Below, one piece after another: positions 28,887 to 37,925 of a stretch of 64,000 nt of DNA. Position numbers and translations under genes: made by a program. Position 1 is the stretch's first letter. Each line of letters begins with the position of its first letter. Origin of the DNA: Rhodococcus sp. H36-A4 (GTDB taxonomy: Bacteria > Actinomycetota > Actinomycetes > Mycobacteriales > Mycobacteriaceae); assembly GCF_027158005.1 (NCBI RefSeq), contig NZ_JAPVLQ010000001.1, positions 372,001 through 436,000 on the forward strand. Direction: 5' to 3'. Under the pieces are notes generated by a model. That model did no database searches. It saw nothing but the letters and a program-made list of their open reading frames with translations, and was not told where the DNA came from.

Positions 28887-29903
28887 ATGACCGCCAGAAC
28901 CATCCCCGTCGCTTTCGTCGTCAATGCCACTGCTCTCGCGGCGAGCAGCGGCGTCGATCTGTCGTATCCACTGTCGATGGCGGGAATCGGACCGGAAACG
29001 TTGAAGGATCCGCGCGCACGACTCACCGCCGAACAGGTCACGTTGTTCACCCAGTCCGCATGGCAGATCACCGGCGACGAGCTGTTCGGATTGGCGTCGA
29101 CGCCCATGCGGCGCGGCAGTTTTCGCGTCATCTGCCAGACCCTCATACACAGTCCCGACCTCGCGTCGGCGTTGAACCGGATGACGGAAACCACGCGCGT
29201 GCTCTCGGGACTTCCGACAATGACGATCACTCGCGGTGAGAGCACAACGCGATTGACGATGCCGCCGGTGGACAACACACATCTGCCGGAGCAGGCCAGG
29301 GAGCGGGCCGGCCAATTGCTGACCGACTTTCGAATGTTACTGGTACATCGCTTCGCCGCGTGGCTCATCGGTGGTCGAGTGAAGCTGCACTCGGTCGAAC
29401 TGCCCTATGACATGGCCGATGCGGAAACCGCCAAGCTCTACGATCGAATGTTCGGCACCCGAGTGGCATTCGGTGCATCGGTCGCAGTCCTCGAGTTCGA
29501 CAATGCCGCGATGCGAGCGCCGATCGTGCAAACCGAGGCGAGCCTGACGGACTATTTGCGTGAGTCACCGAACTTGCTGTTCACTGCGCGCGATTACGAC
29601 AGCACCGCATCGTCACAAGTGCGACGAGCACTCGAACTGGGACTTCAGGGCCGCAGTCCAGCTACCGACGAGATCGCCGCCAAGCTGACGGTCAGTACCG
29701 CGCACCTTCGCCGACTGTTGCGGCAGGAGGGCACGTCGGTGAACCAGATCCGCGAAGAAGTACTACGCGACGCCGCCATCTCCGGGCTGAGTCGCGGCGA
29801 TTCGGTCGACGACCTTTCTCACCAGCTCGGATTCTCGGAGCCGTCCGCCTTCCGACGGGCATTCAAGCGGTGGACCGGGCAGACACCGGGCGCGTATCGG
29901 TGA
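28887..29903 (+). CDS. AraC-family transcriptional regulator
   Basis: A 338-residue regulator with an N-terminal arabinose-binding-like sensor domain (PF12625 type, for example FRVICQTLIHSPDLASALNR, about 80-99) and a C-terminal AraC DNA-binding domain with two helix-turn-helix units: EIAAKLTVSTAHLRRLLRQEG and LSHQLGFSEPSAFRRAFKRWTGQTP, the conserved AraC signature. ATG 28887 follows the dapC stop by 8 bases, so it may be co-transcribed; the frame upstream overlaps dapC. Target and ligand unknown. Confidence 0.88.
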   Translation: MTARTIPVAFVVNATALAASSGVDLSYPLSMAGIGPETLKDPRARLTAEQVTLFTQSAWQITGDELFGLASTPMRRGSFRVICQTLIHSPDLASALNRMTETTRVLSGLPTMTITRGESTTRLTMPPVDNTHLPEQARERAGQLLTDFRMLLVHRFAAWLIGGRVKLHSVELPYDMADAETAKLYDRMFGTRVAFGASVAVLEFDNAAMRAPIVQTEASLTDYLRESPNLLFTARDYDSTASSQVRRALELGLQGRSPATDEIAAKLTVSTAHLRRLLRQEGTSVNQIREEVLRDAAISGLSRGDSVDDLSHQLGFSEPSAFRRAFKRWTGQTPGAYR

Positions 29904-29910
29904 AGTACCT

Positions 29911-30336
29911 CTAACACAGGCAGAACTCGTTGCCCTCCGGGTCGGCCATCGTGATCCATGTACTCGGGCCGAGCTGACCGCGATAGAGGATCGATGCTCC
30001 TGTCTCGACGAGGCTTTCTGCCACCGCTTCGCGATTGTCTCCGATCCTCAGGTCGAAATGTAACCGGTTCTTCACTGTTTTCGACTCCGGAACCCACTGA
30101 AAGAGCACGCGCGGCGCCGAGGGTCGGTCGGGATCGACGATTGCGGCGCCGATCTTCCAGACGAGCCGACCGTGAAAGAGGAGTGTGTCGTCCTCGCTCG
30201 CGTGACCGGCGTCCACCATTTTCCTGATGAACTTCTCGTCCTGTTCCTCCACCTGCCACCCGAGGGTCGCAGCCCACCATGCGGCCTGCTCATGAGGGCT
30301 GTCGCTGTCTATCGTGACTTGAATTTCGTATCCCAT
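29911..30336 (-). CDS. VOC-family (glyoxalase-like) protein
   Basis: A 141-residue single-domain protein of the vicinal oxygen chelate superfamily, closest to Glyoxalase_6-type members: MGYEIQVTIDSDSPHEQA, WWAATLGWQVE, VLFQWVPESKTVKNRLHFDLR and MADPEGNEFCLC. It has likely metal ligands in the HFDLR and EFCLC strands. ATG 30336 gives the family N-terminus; the longer start at 30375 would reach into the alkB regulatory region. Convergent with the AraC gene, 7 bases between stops. Substrate unknown. Confidence 0.85.
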   Translation of the reverse strand: MGYEIQVTIDSDSPHEQAAWWAATLGWQVEEQDEKFIRKMVDAGHASEDDTLLFHGRLVWKIGAAIVDPDRPSAPRVLFQWVPESKTVKNRLHFDLRIGDNREAVAESLVETGASILYRGQLGPSTWITMADPEGNEFCLC

Positions 30337-30382
30337 GCGCACACGATAGGACACGAGGGCGACAAAATTCGGCAATCAATCG

Positions 30383-30412
30383 TTGGAACGTACGTTCGAA
30401 TGTCGCTAGGAT
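30383..30412 (+). promoter_or_regulatory. LexA (SOS) box and -10 element before alkB
   Basis: TTGGAACGTACGTTCGAA (30383-30400) is a palindrome with one mismatch and contains GAAC-N4-GTTC, the actinobacterial SOS box. TAGGAT (30407-30412) lies 7 bases before the alkB ATG, as in leaderless transcripts, placing the box across -37 to -20. LexA control of alkB is therefore likely. Confidence 0.75.
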
Positions 30413-30419
30413 ATCGGTC

Positions 30420-31043
30420 ATGAGCGTGGAACTGCAGGGGTCGCTGTTCACCGACACCGACGAGGCCTTCGGTCCACTCGGATCCACGGTTACGCGACGC
30501 ACTCTCACGAACGGCGCATGGATCGATGTCCGCCCCGGATGGGCGAGCACCATGGACTTGTTCGATCGACTCGTCACCGACGTCGATTGGCGAGCCGAGC
30601 GACGCCAGATGTACGACCGCGTGGTCGACGTGCCTCGTTTGGTGCGCTTCTACTCCGAGCACGAGAGCTGGCCCGAGGCACGGTTGCTCGAGGCCAAGTC
30701 TGCGCTCGATGCGCACTATCGGGCCGAATTGGGCGAGCCCTTCGCCACCGCCGGATTGTGTTACTACCGGGATGGATCCGACAGCGTCGCCTGGCATGGA
30801 GACAACATCGGCCGCAGCGCCACCGAGGACACGATGGTTGCCATCGTGTCACTCGGTGCCACCCGCCAATTGATGCTGCGTCCGCGTGGCGGCGGCGCAT
30901 CGTTGAAGTTCACTCTCGGCCACGGCGATCTGATCGTCATGGGCGGTTCGTGCCAACGGACGTGGGAGCACGCCGTGCCCAAGAGCGCTCGTGCCACCGG
31001 CCCTCGCGTCAGCGTGCAGTTCCGCCCGCGCGGCGTTCGGTGA
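30420..31043 (+). CDS. alkB: AlkB-type DNA demethylase
   Basis: Fe(II)/2-oxoglutarate dioxygenase that removes alkyl damage from bases such as 1-methyladenine and 3-methylcytosine. The 207-residue protein has the iron ligands WHGDN (His126, Asp128) and WEHAVPK (His184), and the 2-oxoglutarate Arg pair in GPRVSVQFRPRG (Arg196, Arg202). Length fits bacterial AlkB. It appears leaderless from ATG 30420, directly behind a LexA-type box. The stop overlaps the convergent DAHP synthase gene by 35 bases. Confidence in the family is high; preferred substrate not predicted. Confidence 0.92.
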   Translation: MSVELQGSLFTDTDEAFGPLGSTVTRRTLTNGAWIDVRPGWASTMDLFDRLVTDVDWRAERRQMYDRVVDVPRLVRFYSEHESWPEARLLEAKSALDAHYRAELGEPFATAGLCYYRDGSDSVAWHGDNIGRSATEDTMVAIVSLGATRQLMLRPRGGGASLKFTLGHGDLIVMGGSCQRTWEHAVPKSARATGPRVSVQFRPRGVR

Positions 31044-32121
31044 CAGCGGCTGCGAGTGCATCGAGTTGCGCCGCTGTGGTGTCCCAGTCCAGGCAGGCAT
31101 CGGTGATCGACTGACCGTAGGTCAATTCGTTCGCATGACCGAGCGTCAGGTCCTGCCGCCCAGCTTCGATGAAGCTCTCCAACATGAGACCGACGATCCC
31201 GTGCTCGCCTGCTGAGAGCCGTGCCGACACGTCCGTCACGACATCGACCTGCTTGTTGTGGTCTTTTCGGCTGTTGCCGTGGCTCGCGTCGATCACCACT
31301 CGCTCGGGAAGATTCGATTTCCGGAGCCGCGCGATGGTGTCGGCGACAGTCTCCGCGTCGTAGTTCGGACCGTCGGTGCCGCCGCGCAGGATCACATGGC
31401 AGTCAGGATTCCCGACGGTTCTGATCAACGCGGAATGACCGTCGAGGTCCGTTCCGGGGAAGACATGACTCGACGCCGCTGCCCGAGTTCCGTCGACCGC
31501 GACCTGAACATCGCCTTCGGTCGAATTCTTGATTCCGACGGGCATCGACAACGCGCTGCACAGTTGACGGTGCACCTGACTGGCTGCGGTTCGTGCGCCG
31601 ATGGCACCGTAGCTGACCAGGTCCGCAATGTACTGAGGGGTGATGGGGTCGAGGAATTCGCATCCGACCGGAAGACCGAGACTCGAGATGTCGACGAGCA
31701 ACTGACGGCCCACACGGAGGCCTTCGTTGATGTCGAAACTGCCGTCGAGATGCGGGTCGTTGATCAGGCCCTTCCAGCCGAGAGTGGTCCGCGGCTTTTC
31801 GAAGTACACGCGCATGACGATGTGCAGGCGATCATCGAGTTCGGCCGCCTTCGCGGCCAATCTCCGGGCGTAGTCCATCGCCGCGGTGGTGTCGTGCACC
31901 GAGCACGGTCCGACGACGACGATCAGCCGGTCGTCACGTCCGTCGAGAATGTCGATGACGCCGTCGCGCCCGCGTCGTACCACGGCCGCCACAGCGTCGT
32001 CCGCGGCATGCTCACGCCGAACGGTCCGCGGCGATAGAAGCGGACTGATACTGATCGTCCGTCGGTCGTCCAAAGCCGAGTCGTCGAGAGCGGGATCGCT
32101 GGTATTGATGTCGATTGTCAT
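31009..32121 (-). CDS. 3-deoxy-7-phosphoheptulonate (DAHP) synthase, type I
   Basis: First enzyme of the shikimate pathway, joining PEP and erythrose 4-phosphate. The 370-residue type I enzyme contains GPCSVHD (71-77, with the metal-ligand Cys73), MRVYFEKPRTTLGWKGLIND, GARTAASQVHRQLCS, GIKNSTEGD, DASHGNSRKDH and GLMLESFIEAG. M. tuberculosis uses a type II enzyme instead, so this is a distinct isozyme; feedback sensitivity cannot be read. It overlaps alkB by 35 bases at the 3' end. The 220-base leader contains a hairpin (32176-32198). Confidence 0.93.
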   Translation of the reverse strand: MTIDINTSDPALDDSALDDRRTISISPLLSPRTVRREHAADDAVAAVVRRGRDGVIDILDGRDDRLIVVVGPCSVHDTTAAMDYARRLAAKAAELDDRLHIVMRVYFEKPRTTLGWKGLINDPHLDGSFDINEGLRVGRQLLVDISSLGLPVGCEFLDPITPQYIADLVSYGAIGARTAASQVHRQLCSALSMPVGIKNSTEGDVQVAVDGTRAAASSHVFPGTDLDGHSALIRTVGNPDCHVILRGGTDGPNYDAETVADTIARLRKSNLPERVVIDASHGNSRKDHNKQVDVVTDVSARLSAGEHGIVGLMLESFIEAGRQDLTLGHANELTYGQSITDACLDWDTTAAQLDALAAAVTERRAGGTAR

Positions 32122-32175
32122 GAAGGAAGATCCTGTTCCCAGACCGACTCGTTCACGGTGAATCCACGCGCACTT

Positions 32176-32198
32176 CGAGCCGGTCTGATTCCGGCTCG
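32176..32198 (-). promoter_or_regulatory. Hairpin in the DAHP synthase leader
   Basis: CGAGCCGG and CCGGCTCG form a perfect 8-base stem around a 7-base loop, 55 bases before the DAHP synthase start. No T run or aromatic-rich leader peptide was found, so an attenuation role is only a possibility. Confidence 0.3.
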
Positions 32199-32339
32199 TG
32201 GGGTGGGGTGTCAGCGCATGGTGTCGCTGGCTGACCCACCCGGGGCCGGCCTGCTAAACCAAAAATACGTGCGCGTCATGGGTTCGAGAGTAGCAGCTCT
32301 TTCTCCGGAGGCAGCCGAGCGCCTATGCTCATGCATGCA

Positions 32340-32551
32340 GTCGGTTCGCCCGCGGCCAAGAGGAGCCCCGAAGTCCGCAAGGGCGACGCAAGAGGGAACC
32401 CGGTGAGAATCCGGGATTGTCCCGCAGCGGTATGCAGGAACGACCGCCGTCTATCAAGCACTGGAGAAGCCTCTCTGGGAAGCGACGGCCACTAGGAGCG
32501 ATCTCGAGCTTTCTTAGCAAGATCGCGCGCCTGCGAGTCCGAATACCTGCC
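32340..32551 (+). ncRNA. metE: Cobalamin riboswitch upstream of metE
   Basis: Conserved B12-riboswitch blocks occur in order: GAGGGAACCCGGTGAGAATC with CGGGATTGTCCCGCAGCGGT (about 32392-32431), AGCACTGGAGAAGCC near 32456, and the 3' end AGTCCGAATACCTGCC (32536-32551). It lies before the B12-independent methionine synthase, where cobalamin would turn metE off. Downstream GC-rich hairpins (around 32558-32610) could be the expression platform. The 5' boundary is approximate. Confidence 0.9.
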
Positions 32552-32693
32552 TTCTGTGCTGCGCACGCCGTGCGTAGCGGTTCACCGCCCCGTGGAGTGG
32601 GCGAGTAGACCTGAAGTCTCGTCTTGGGCTCAGGCGTACTCGCGCGCACGGTGGTGTTCCACCCATCACGCCATGTATCTGGAGACACACGAA

Positions 32694-34949
32694 GTGACAT
32701 TCGAATTCACTGCGACAGTTCTCGGTTCACCCCGAATCGGCCCGAAGCGCGAACTGAAGAAGGCTGTCGAGTCCTACTGGGCCGGAAAGATCGATGCCGC
32801 CGCACTCGGCGCTGTCGCCAAGCAGTTACGCGAGGACGACTGGCTTTCGCTGAAGTCCGCTGGGCTCGACTCCGTGCCGATCAACACCTTCTCTTATTAC
32901 GACCAGGTGCTCGACACCGCAGTCCTCCTCGGAGCGCTGCCCGAACGGGTAAGCGCCATCGAGGACGATCTCGATCGGTATTTCGCCGCCGCGCGTGGCA
33001 ACGACACCGTGCAGCCCTTGGAAATGACCAAGTGGTTCGACACCAATTATCACTACCTCGTACCCGAGATTGCACCGAGCACAACGTTCGCTCTCCACCC
33101 GGAGAAGATTCTCGGCGAGCTGAACGAGTCTCGCGCACTGAACATTCCGGCCCGCCCGGTGATCGTCGGTCCAGTCACATTTCTGCTGCTCTCGAAATCG
33201 GTCGGCGGTGACGCTCGGCTGCTGGACCGCCTCGACGAAATCCTCCCGCTGTACGCGGATCTGTTGACACAGCTGTCCGACGCGGGTGCCGAATGGGTCC
33301 AGATCGACGAGCCTGCTCTGGTCGCGGATCGAACCGAAGCCGAACTCGCCGCCGCCGGACGCGCCTACGACTACCTCAGCGCCGTCGAGAGAAGGCCGGC
33401 AATAATGGTGGCGTCGTACTTCGGGTACCTCGGTGACGCATTGCCAATACTGGCCTCGACCGGCATCGAGGGGTTGTCGGTCGATCTCACGGGCCCGGGA
33501 ACCGTCGAGCAGGTCGCTGCGGTGCCCGCTCTGGCGAGCAAGCTTCTGGTGGCAGGCATCGTCGACGGTCGCAATGTCTGGCGGACCGATCTGGACCAGG
33601 CCCTTGCCACGCTGGCGAGCCTGTTGGGCAGCGCTGGCGCGCTCGCCGTGTCGAGTTCCTGCTCGCTACTTCATGTTCCGTACACGCTCGAAGCCGAGAC
33701 GAGGATCGTGGATCCACTGCGGTCGTGGCTGGCGTTCGGCGCAGAAAAAGTCGAGGAGGTGACCGTGCTCGCACGTGCACTTCGCGAGGGAACCGATGGC
33801 GTTGCAACCGAACTCGCCTCTGCACGGGTCGCGGCGGAATCACGTCGCACCGACCCCCGAGTGCACAACAGCGCAGTTCGCACCCGACTCCAGGGTGGTG
33901 TGGCAGTCGATCGCAGTCCCGCCGCAGAGCGTCGGGTGGCCCAAGCGGCTCGACTCGACCTCCCATCGCTCCCGACGACGACGATCGGTTCGTACCCGCA
34001 GACAACCCAGATCCGTCTCGCCAGGGCCGAATTGCGCAAGGGCGAGATCGACGACGCCGAGTACGTGCGTCGCATGCAAGCCGAGATCGCCGATGTCATT
34101 GCACTGCAGGAGAAGTTGGGCCTCGACGTTCTCGTGCACGGCGAGCCGGAGCGCAACGACATGGTGCAGTACTTCGCGGAGCAGCTACACGGCTTCGCGG
34201 CCACGGCCAATGGCTGGGTTCAGTCCTACGGTTCACGTTGCGTGCGTCCGCCCATCCTGTTCGGTGATGTGAGCCGGGCGGGTGCGATGACCGTCGACTG
34301 GATCGCCTTTGCTCAATCACTGACGGACAAGCCGGTCAAGGGCATGCTGACCGGACCTGTGACGATCCTCGCGTGGTCGTTCGTTCGCGATGATCAACCG
34401 CTGGCCGACACCGCGGATCAGGTCGCACTGGCCATCCGCGACGAGACCGTCGACCTGCAGACGGCAGGAATCGCGATCGTCCAGGTAGACGAACCTGCAC
34501 TACGCGAACTGCTCCCCTTGCGCACAGAGGACAAGAAGGCGTACCTGGAGTGGGCTGTGCGTGCATTCAAGCTGTCGACGTCAGGGGTAGCGGATTCCAC
34601 GCAGATCCATACTCACCTGTGCTACTCGGAGTTCGGCGAGGTGATCGATGCGATCGTCGCACTCGATGCCGATGTGACGTCGATCGAGGCCGCTCGCTCC
34701 CACATGGAAGTCCTCGACGATCTCAATGACGTCGGATTCGATCTCGGTGTAGGTCCAGGTGTGTACGACATCCATTCACCGCGGGTTCCGAGCGTCGAGG
34801 AGATCACCGCTTCCTTGCAGGCGGCATTGAAGGCCGTTCCTGCTGGTCGTTTGTGGGTCAATCCGGATTGTGGGCTGAAGACCAGAGGTAACGCCGAGGT
34901 CGAAGCCTCACTGCGCAACCTCGTAGAGGCCGCTGCTCTGGCTCGCTAG
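32694..34949 (+). CDS. metE: Cobalamin-independent methionine synthase
   Basis: Transfers methyl from 5-methyltetrahydropteroyltriglutamate to homocysteine. The 751-residue protein has the two MetE halves: N-terminal [17 protein letters not shown] and [16 protein letters not shown] segment, C-terminal [48 protein letters not shown], the zinc-site HTHLCYSEF and [14 protein letters not shown] 32694 follows GGAG (32681-32684) by 9 bases; the open frame from 32556 runs back into the riboswitch. Repression by cobalamin through the upstream riboswitch is expected, so a B12-dependent MetH is probably present elsewhere. Confidence 0.94.
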   Translation: MTFEFTATVLGSPRIGPKRELKKAVESYWAGKIDAAALGAVAKQLREDDWLSLKSAGLDSVPINTFSYYDQVLDTAVLLGALPERVSAIEDDLDRYFAAARGNDTVQPLEMTKWFDTNYHYLVPEIAPSTTFALHPEKILGELNESRALNIPARPVIVGPVTFLLLSKSVGGDARLLDRLDEILPLYADLLTQLSDAGAEWVQIDEPALVADRTEAELAAAGRAYDYLSAVERRPAIMVASYFGYLGDALPILASTGIEGLSVDLTGPGTVEQVAAVPALASKLLVAGIVDGRNVWRTDLDQALATLASLLGSAGALAVSSSCSLLHVPYTLEAETRIVDPLRSWLAFGAEKVEEVTVLARALREGTDGVATELASARVAAESRRTDPRVHNSAVRTRLQGGVAVDRSPAAERRVAQAARLDLPSLPTTTIGSYPQTTQIRLARAELRKGEIDDAEYVRRMQAEIADVIALQEKLGLDVLVHGEPERNDMVQYFAEQLHGFAATANGWVQSYGSRCVRPPILFGDVSRAGAMTVDWIAFAQSLTDKPVKGMLTGPVTILAWSFVRDDQPLADTADQVALAIRDETVDLQTAGIAIVQVDEPALRELLPLRTEDKKAYLEWAVRAFKLSTSGVADSTQIHTHLCYSEFGEVIDAIVALDADVTSIEAARSHMEVLDDLNDVGFDLGVGPGVYDIHSPRVPSVEEITASLQAALKAVPAGRLWVNPDCGLKTRGNAEVEASLRNLVEAAALAR

Positions 34950-34960
34950 TTTCGACCCCT

Positions 34961-35022
34961 GACTGCACACTGTCTGGCCCGACCGGCGGAATCCCGTCGA
35001 AACGGCGAGATAGTGTGCAGTC
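34961..35022. repeat. Long imperfect inverted repeat after metE
   Basis: GACTGCACACTGTCT (34961-34975) and AGATAGTGTGCAGTC (35008-35022) pair over 15 positions with one mismatch or wobble, around a 32-base GC-rich loop. No T run follows. It could terminate metE, or be one copy of a dispersed intergenic repeat; I cannot see other copies in this window. Confidence 0.5.
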
Positions 35023-35031
35023 GGTCCATAT

Positions 35032-35047
35032 AGGTTGCGAACAACTT
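35032..35047. promoter_or_regulatory. Candidate OhrR operator
   Basis: AGGTTGCGAACAACTT is a palindrome with one mismatch, 18 bases before the ohrR start. OhrR repressors bind such inverted repeats at their own promoter; the specific match is inferred from position and symmetry. Confidence 0.5.
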
Positions 35048-35064
35048 AAACGTGCGCTACCTTT

Positions 35065-35508
35065 GTGCACGTGACCAACGAACTCGCACTCGATCGCCAG
35101 GTGTGCTTTGCGTTGTACTCGGCATCGCGAGCCACCACTGCCGCCTACCGTCCGATCCTCGACAAACTCGGGATCACCTACCCGCAGTACCTGGTACTCC
35201 TGGTGCTGTGGGAAAAGGACGGGCGCGGCGTCCGTGACATTTGCACCGCCCTCGATCTCGACACCGGGACGTTGTCCCCGCTGCTCAAACGGCTCGAAGG
35301 CCTCGGCTTCATCGAACGTAGGCGCCTCACGTCCGATGAGCGAAGAGTCGAGATTCACCTGACCGAAGCGGGCAGCGCGCTACGCAGCGAGGCAGCCGGC
35401 ATACCGATGCAACTCGCCTCGCAGACCGGCATGAGCGTCGACGAACTCACCAACCTCAAGAACGTCTTGGCCGCACTGGCCGACGCACTCCACCAAGAAA
35501 AGGGATGA
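35065..35508 (+). CDS. ohrR: OhrR-type MarR repressor
   Basis: Thiol-based sensor of organic hydroperoxides. The 147-residue MarR protein carries the reactive Cys14 in LDRQVCFALYSASRA, the tyrosine-containing ITYPQYLVLLVLWE helix, and the wing SDERRVEIHLTEAG. In known OhrRs, oxidation of this Cys releases DNA and derepresses ohr. GTG 35065 or GTG 35071 may start it. Its stop overlaps the ohr ATG as ATGA, giving a coupled operon. Autoregulation through the palindrome at 35032-35047 is likely. Confidence 0.9.
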   Translation: MHVTNELALDRQVCFALYSASRATTAAYRPILDKLGITYPQYLVLLVLWEKDGRGVRDICTALDLDTGTLSPLLKRLEGLGFIERRRLTSDERRVEIHLTEAGSALRSEAAGIPMQLASQTGMSVDELTNLKNVLAALADALHQEKG

Positions 35509-35933
35509 CTGTGGCTACCATTTACACCGCCGAAGCATTGGCAACCGGAGAAGGCCGCAACGGCCGCGCCCGCAGCTCGGACGGTCGTCTCGACCTCGAA
35601 CTCGCGATCCCCGAGGCCATGGGTGGCAACGGCCAGGGCACCAATCCGGAGCAACTGTTCGCTGCAGGTTACGCAGCCTGCTTCCACTCCGCCCTGCAAA
35701 TGGTCGCCCGTGCGAACAAGGCAGATGTGACGGACTCAGCTGTCGGTGCCCAGGTCGGCATCGGCCCCAACGACGCCGGCGGATTCCAGCTCGAGGTCAC
35801 GCTCGAGGTGACGCTACCGAATCTCCCCCACGACGAGGCCCAGGCACTTGCTGACAAAGCCCACCAGGTCTGCCCGTATTCCAACGCGACCCGCGGCAAC
35901 ATCGATGTGACCGTCACGGTCACCGAAGACTAG
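35505..35933 (+). CDS. ohr: Organic hydroperoxide resistance protein
   Basis: Thiol peroxidase that reduces organic hydroperoxides, typically using lipoylated proteins as electron donors. The 142-residue Ohr has both catalytic cysteines, Cys59 in GYAACFHSALQ and Cys123 in HQVCPYSNATRG, and the Arg/Glu pair of the active site (EQLFAAGY region). Overlap of 4 bases with ohrR and matching orientation form the standard ohrR-ohr unit. High confidence. Confidence 0.95.
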   Translation: MTVATIYTAEALATGEGRNGRARSSDGRLDLELAIPEAMGGNGQGTNPEQLFAAGYAACFHSALQMVARANKADVTDSAVGAQVGIGPNDAGGFQLEVTLEVTLPNLPHDEAQALADKAHQVCPYSNATRGNIDVTVTVTED

Positions 35934-35942
35934 GAGTATCCC

Positions 35943-36938
35943 TTGCGCGCCAAGGAAATTCATCTCGCTTCACGTCCACACGGTGAGCCGACGCCGGAGA
36001 ACTTCCGCACCGTCGAGATCGACCTTCCCGAACTTCAGGATGGTCAGGTACTCGTCCGCAATATCGTCATGTCCGTCGATCCCTACATGCGCGGCCGGAT
36101 GAACGACGTCAAGTCGTACGTTCCGCCGTTCCAGGTCGATGCACCGCTCGACGGCGGCGCCGTGGGCGAGGTAGTCGATACCCGCAGTGACGCTTTCGCA
36201 GTCGGCGACGCCGTGCTGCACGGGAAGGGATGGCGGGACACCGCTGTCCTCGACGGCAGATCGGCCATGAAAGTCGACCTCGACAAGGGGTCCCCTTCTG
36301 CCTACCTCGGGGCTCTCGGCCTGACCGGGCTCACCGCCTATGTCGGTCTCACCGCGGTGGCACAGTTCAAGCCCGGCGACGTGGTGTTCGTCTCGGGTGC
36401 AGCGGGCGCCGTCGGTTCACTGGTCGGCCAGATCGCCAAGGCACTCGGAGCGTCTCGCGTAATCGGTAGCGCAGGTTCCAAGGCCAAGGTTGCTCGGCTA
36501 CTCGAGCTGGGCTTCGATGCTGCGTTCGATTATCACGACGGTTCGGTGACGAAGCAGCTCGCCGAGGCCGCTCCGGACGGAATCGATGTGTACTTCGACA
36601 ACGTCGGCGGCGACCACCTCGAAGCTGCCATCGCGTCGATGAACAAGAACGGCCGAATTGCACTGTGCGGAGCAATCTCTCAGTACAATTCGACCGAAGC
36701 CACTCCTGCGCCTCGAAACTTGGCTCTGGCCATCGGCAAGGAACTCATGTTGAAGGGCTTCATCGCCGGCTCCTACCAGCATCTCGCCGGTGAGTTCAGC
36801 GGGAAGATGGCGACATGGCTTGCCGACAACGTCATCGAGTGGGACGAGACCGTTGTCGAGGGTATCGACAACGCGCCGCAGGCATTCATCGGTCTGCTCC
36901 GCGGTGAGAACACCGGAAAGATGATCGTCTCCATCTAG
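35943..36938 (+). CDS. NADP-dependent oxidoreductase (CurA/PTGR-like MDR)
   Basis: Zinc-independent medium-chain dehydrogenase/reductase of 331 residues, in the curcumin reductase/leukotriene B4 dehydrogenase group that reduces the double bond of enones. Visible are VMSVDPYMRGRMND (about 42-55), LGLTGLTAYVGL (about 125-136), the nucleotide-binding VFVSGAAGAVGSLVGQIAK (about 149-167) and YFDNVGGDHLEAA. The start is TTG 35943 with AGGAG ending 8 bases ahead. Follows ohr closely and may be co-transcribed with it, which fits a role in removing reactive carbonyls. Exact substrate unknown. Confidence 0.88.
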   Translation: MRAKEIHLASRPHGEPTPENFRTVEIDLPELQDGQVLVRNIVMSVDPYMRGRMNDVKSYVPPFQVDAPLDGGAVGEVVDTRSDAFAVGDAVLHGKGWRDTAVLDGRSAMKVDLDKGSPSAYLGALGLTGLTAYVGLTAVAQFKPGDVVFVSGAAGAVGSLVGQIAKALGASRVIGSAGSKAKVARLLELGFDAAFDYHDGSVTKQLAEAAPDGIDVYFDNVGGDHLEAAIASMNKNGRIALCGAISQYNSTEATPAPRNLALAIGKELMLKGFIAGSYQHLAGEFSGKMATWLADNVIEWDETVVEGIDNAPQAFIGLLRGENTGKMIVSI

Positions 36939-37019
36939 AACGCCAGAGGACAGCTCTGCCGTCGCGTCTTCGTTACAGCGCTCGTGTTGCACCGACAGAT
37001 CCGACGTTAGAGTTGTTCC

Positions 37020-37925
37020 ATGGCACGCGCACCGCTTCCCCTGCGTGACGGCCTCGGTCCTACCCGGATTCGAATGCCGGATACCGAGACCTTCCCCACC
37101 GTCGTGGACTATCTCGTCGATCGTTTCCCACACGATGAGAGACGTCTGCGAGAAAAAGTCGCGGCACGGGAAGTGGTGGATGCGGCAGGGATGCCCCTCG
37201 ACCCGAGCTCACCGCTCGTTCCGCGCAGCGATATCTATCTCTATCGCGATCCACCGCTCGAACCCGTCGTGCCGTTCCCGATCGACATCCTCCACCACGA
37301 CCGAGACCTGTTGGTCATCGACAAGCCGCACTTTCTGGCGACGATGCCCCGTGGGGCGTACATCGCCAGGTCCGCGCTCGTGCTGATGCGCCGAGAGCTG
37401 GGTCTGCCCGACCTGAGCCCCGCCCATCGCCTCGACCGCCTGACCGCGGGAGTGCTGATCTTCACCGTCCGCCCCGAAGTTCGCCGTGCCTATCAGGAAT
37501 TGTTCGCACAGCGGGCCGTGACGAAGGTCTATCACGCCGTGGCACGATTGGATCCGGAGCTCGAGCTTCCACTCACGCTGCGTAGCCGAATGATCAAGGT
37601 ACGCGGCGTACTTCGCGCCGAAGAAGTACCTGGCGAACCGAATGCCGAAACGCATGTCGAGCTCACCGACCACAACCTGAGTCACGGTCTCTACACTCTA
37701 CGACCCACCACCGGACGCACACATCAACTGCGCCTTCACATGAACTCGTTGGGGGTGCCGATTCTGGGTGACAACTTCTACCCCGACTTCTACGACGTCG
37801 CCGGTGACGACTATTCGCATCCACTGCAGCTGCTGGCTCGATCGATCGAGTTCCGAGATCCGTTCACCCAGACGATTCGAACTTTCGTCAGTACTCGCAC
37901 ACTCGAACTCCCTAGCGGGGCATAG
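37020..37925 (+). CDS. RluA-family pseudouridine synthase
   Basis: Isomerises uridine to pseudouridine in rRNA or tRNA. The 301-residue protein contains the RluA signature AHRLDRLTAGVLIF with catalytic Asp139, YHAVARL, GRTHQLRLHMNSLGVPILGD and no N-terminal S4 domain of obvious form. Start ATG 37020. The 81-base gap from the oxidoreductase shows no clear motif. Its end overlaps the convergent membrane-protein gene by 14 bases. Target site unknown. Confidence 0.9.
   Translation: MARAPLPLRDGLGPTRIRMPDTETFPTVVDYLVDRFPHDERRLREKVAAREVVDAAGMPLDPSSPLVPRSDIYLYRDPPLEPVVPFPIDILHHDRDLLVIDKPHFLATMPRGAYIARSALVLMRRELGLPDLSPAHRLDRLTAGVLIFTVRPEVRRAYQELFAQRAVTKVYHAVARLDPELELPLTLRSRMIKVRGVLRAEEVPGEPNAETHVELTDHNLSHGLYTLRPTTGRTHQLRLHMNSLGVPILGDNFYPDFYDVAGDDYSHPLQLLARSIEFRDPFTQTIRTFVSTRTLELPSGA

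Noticed and set aside
32158..32406. 82-codon forward frame before the metE riboswitch
   Set aside because: It overlaps the riboswitch, has no ribosome-binding site and no similarity; chance frame.
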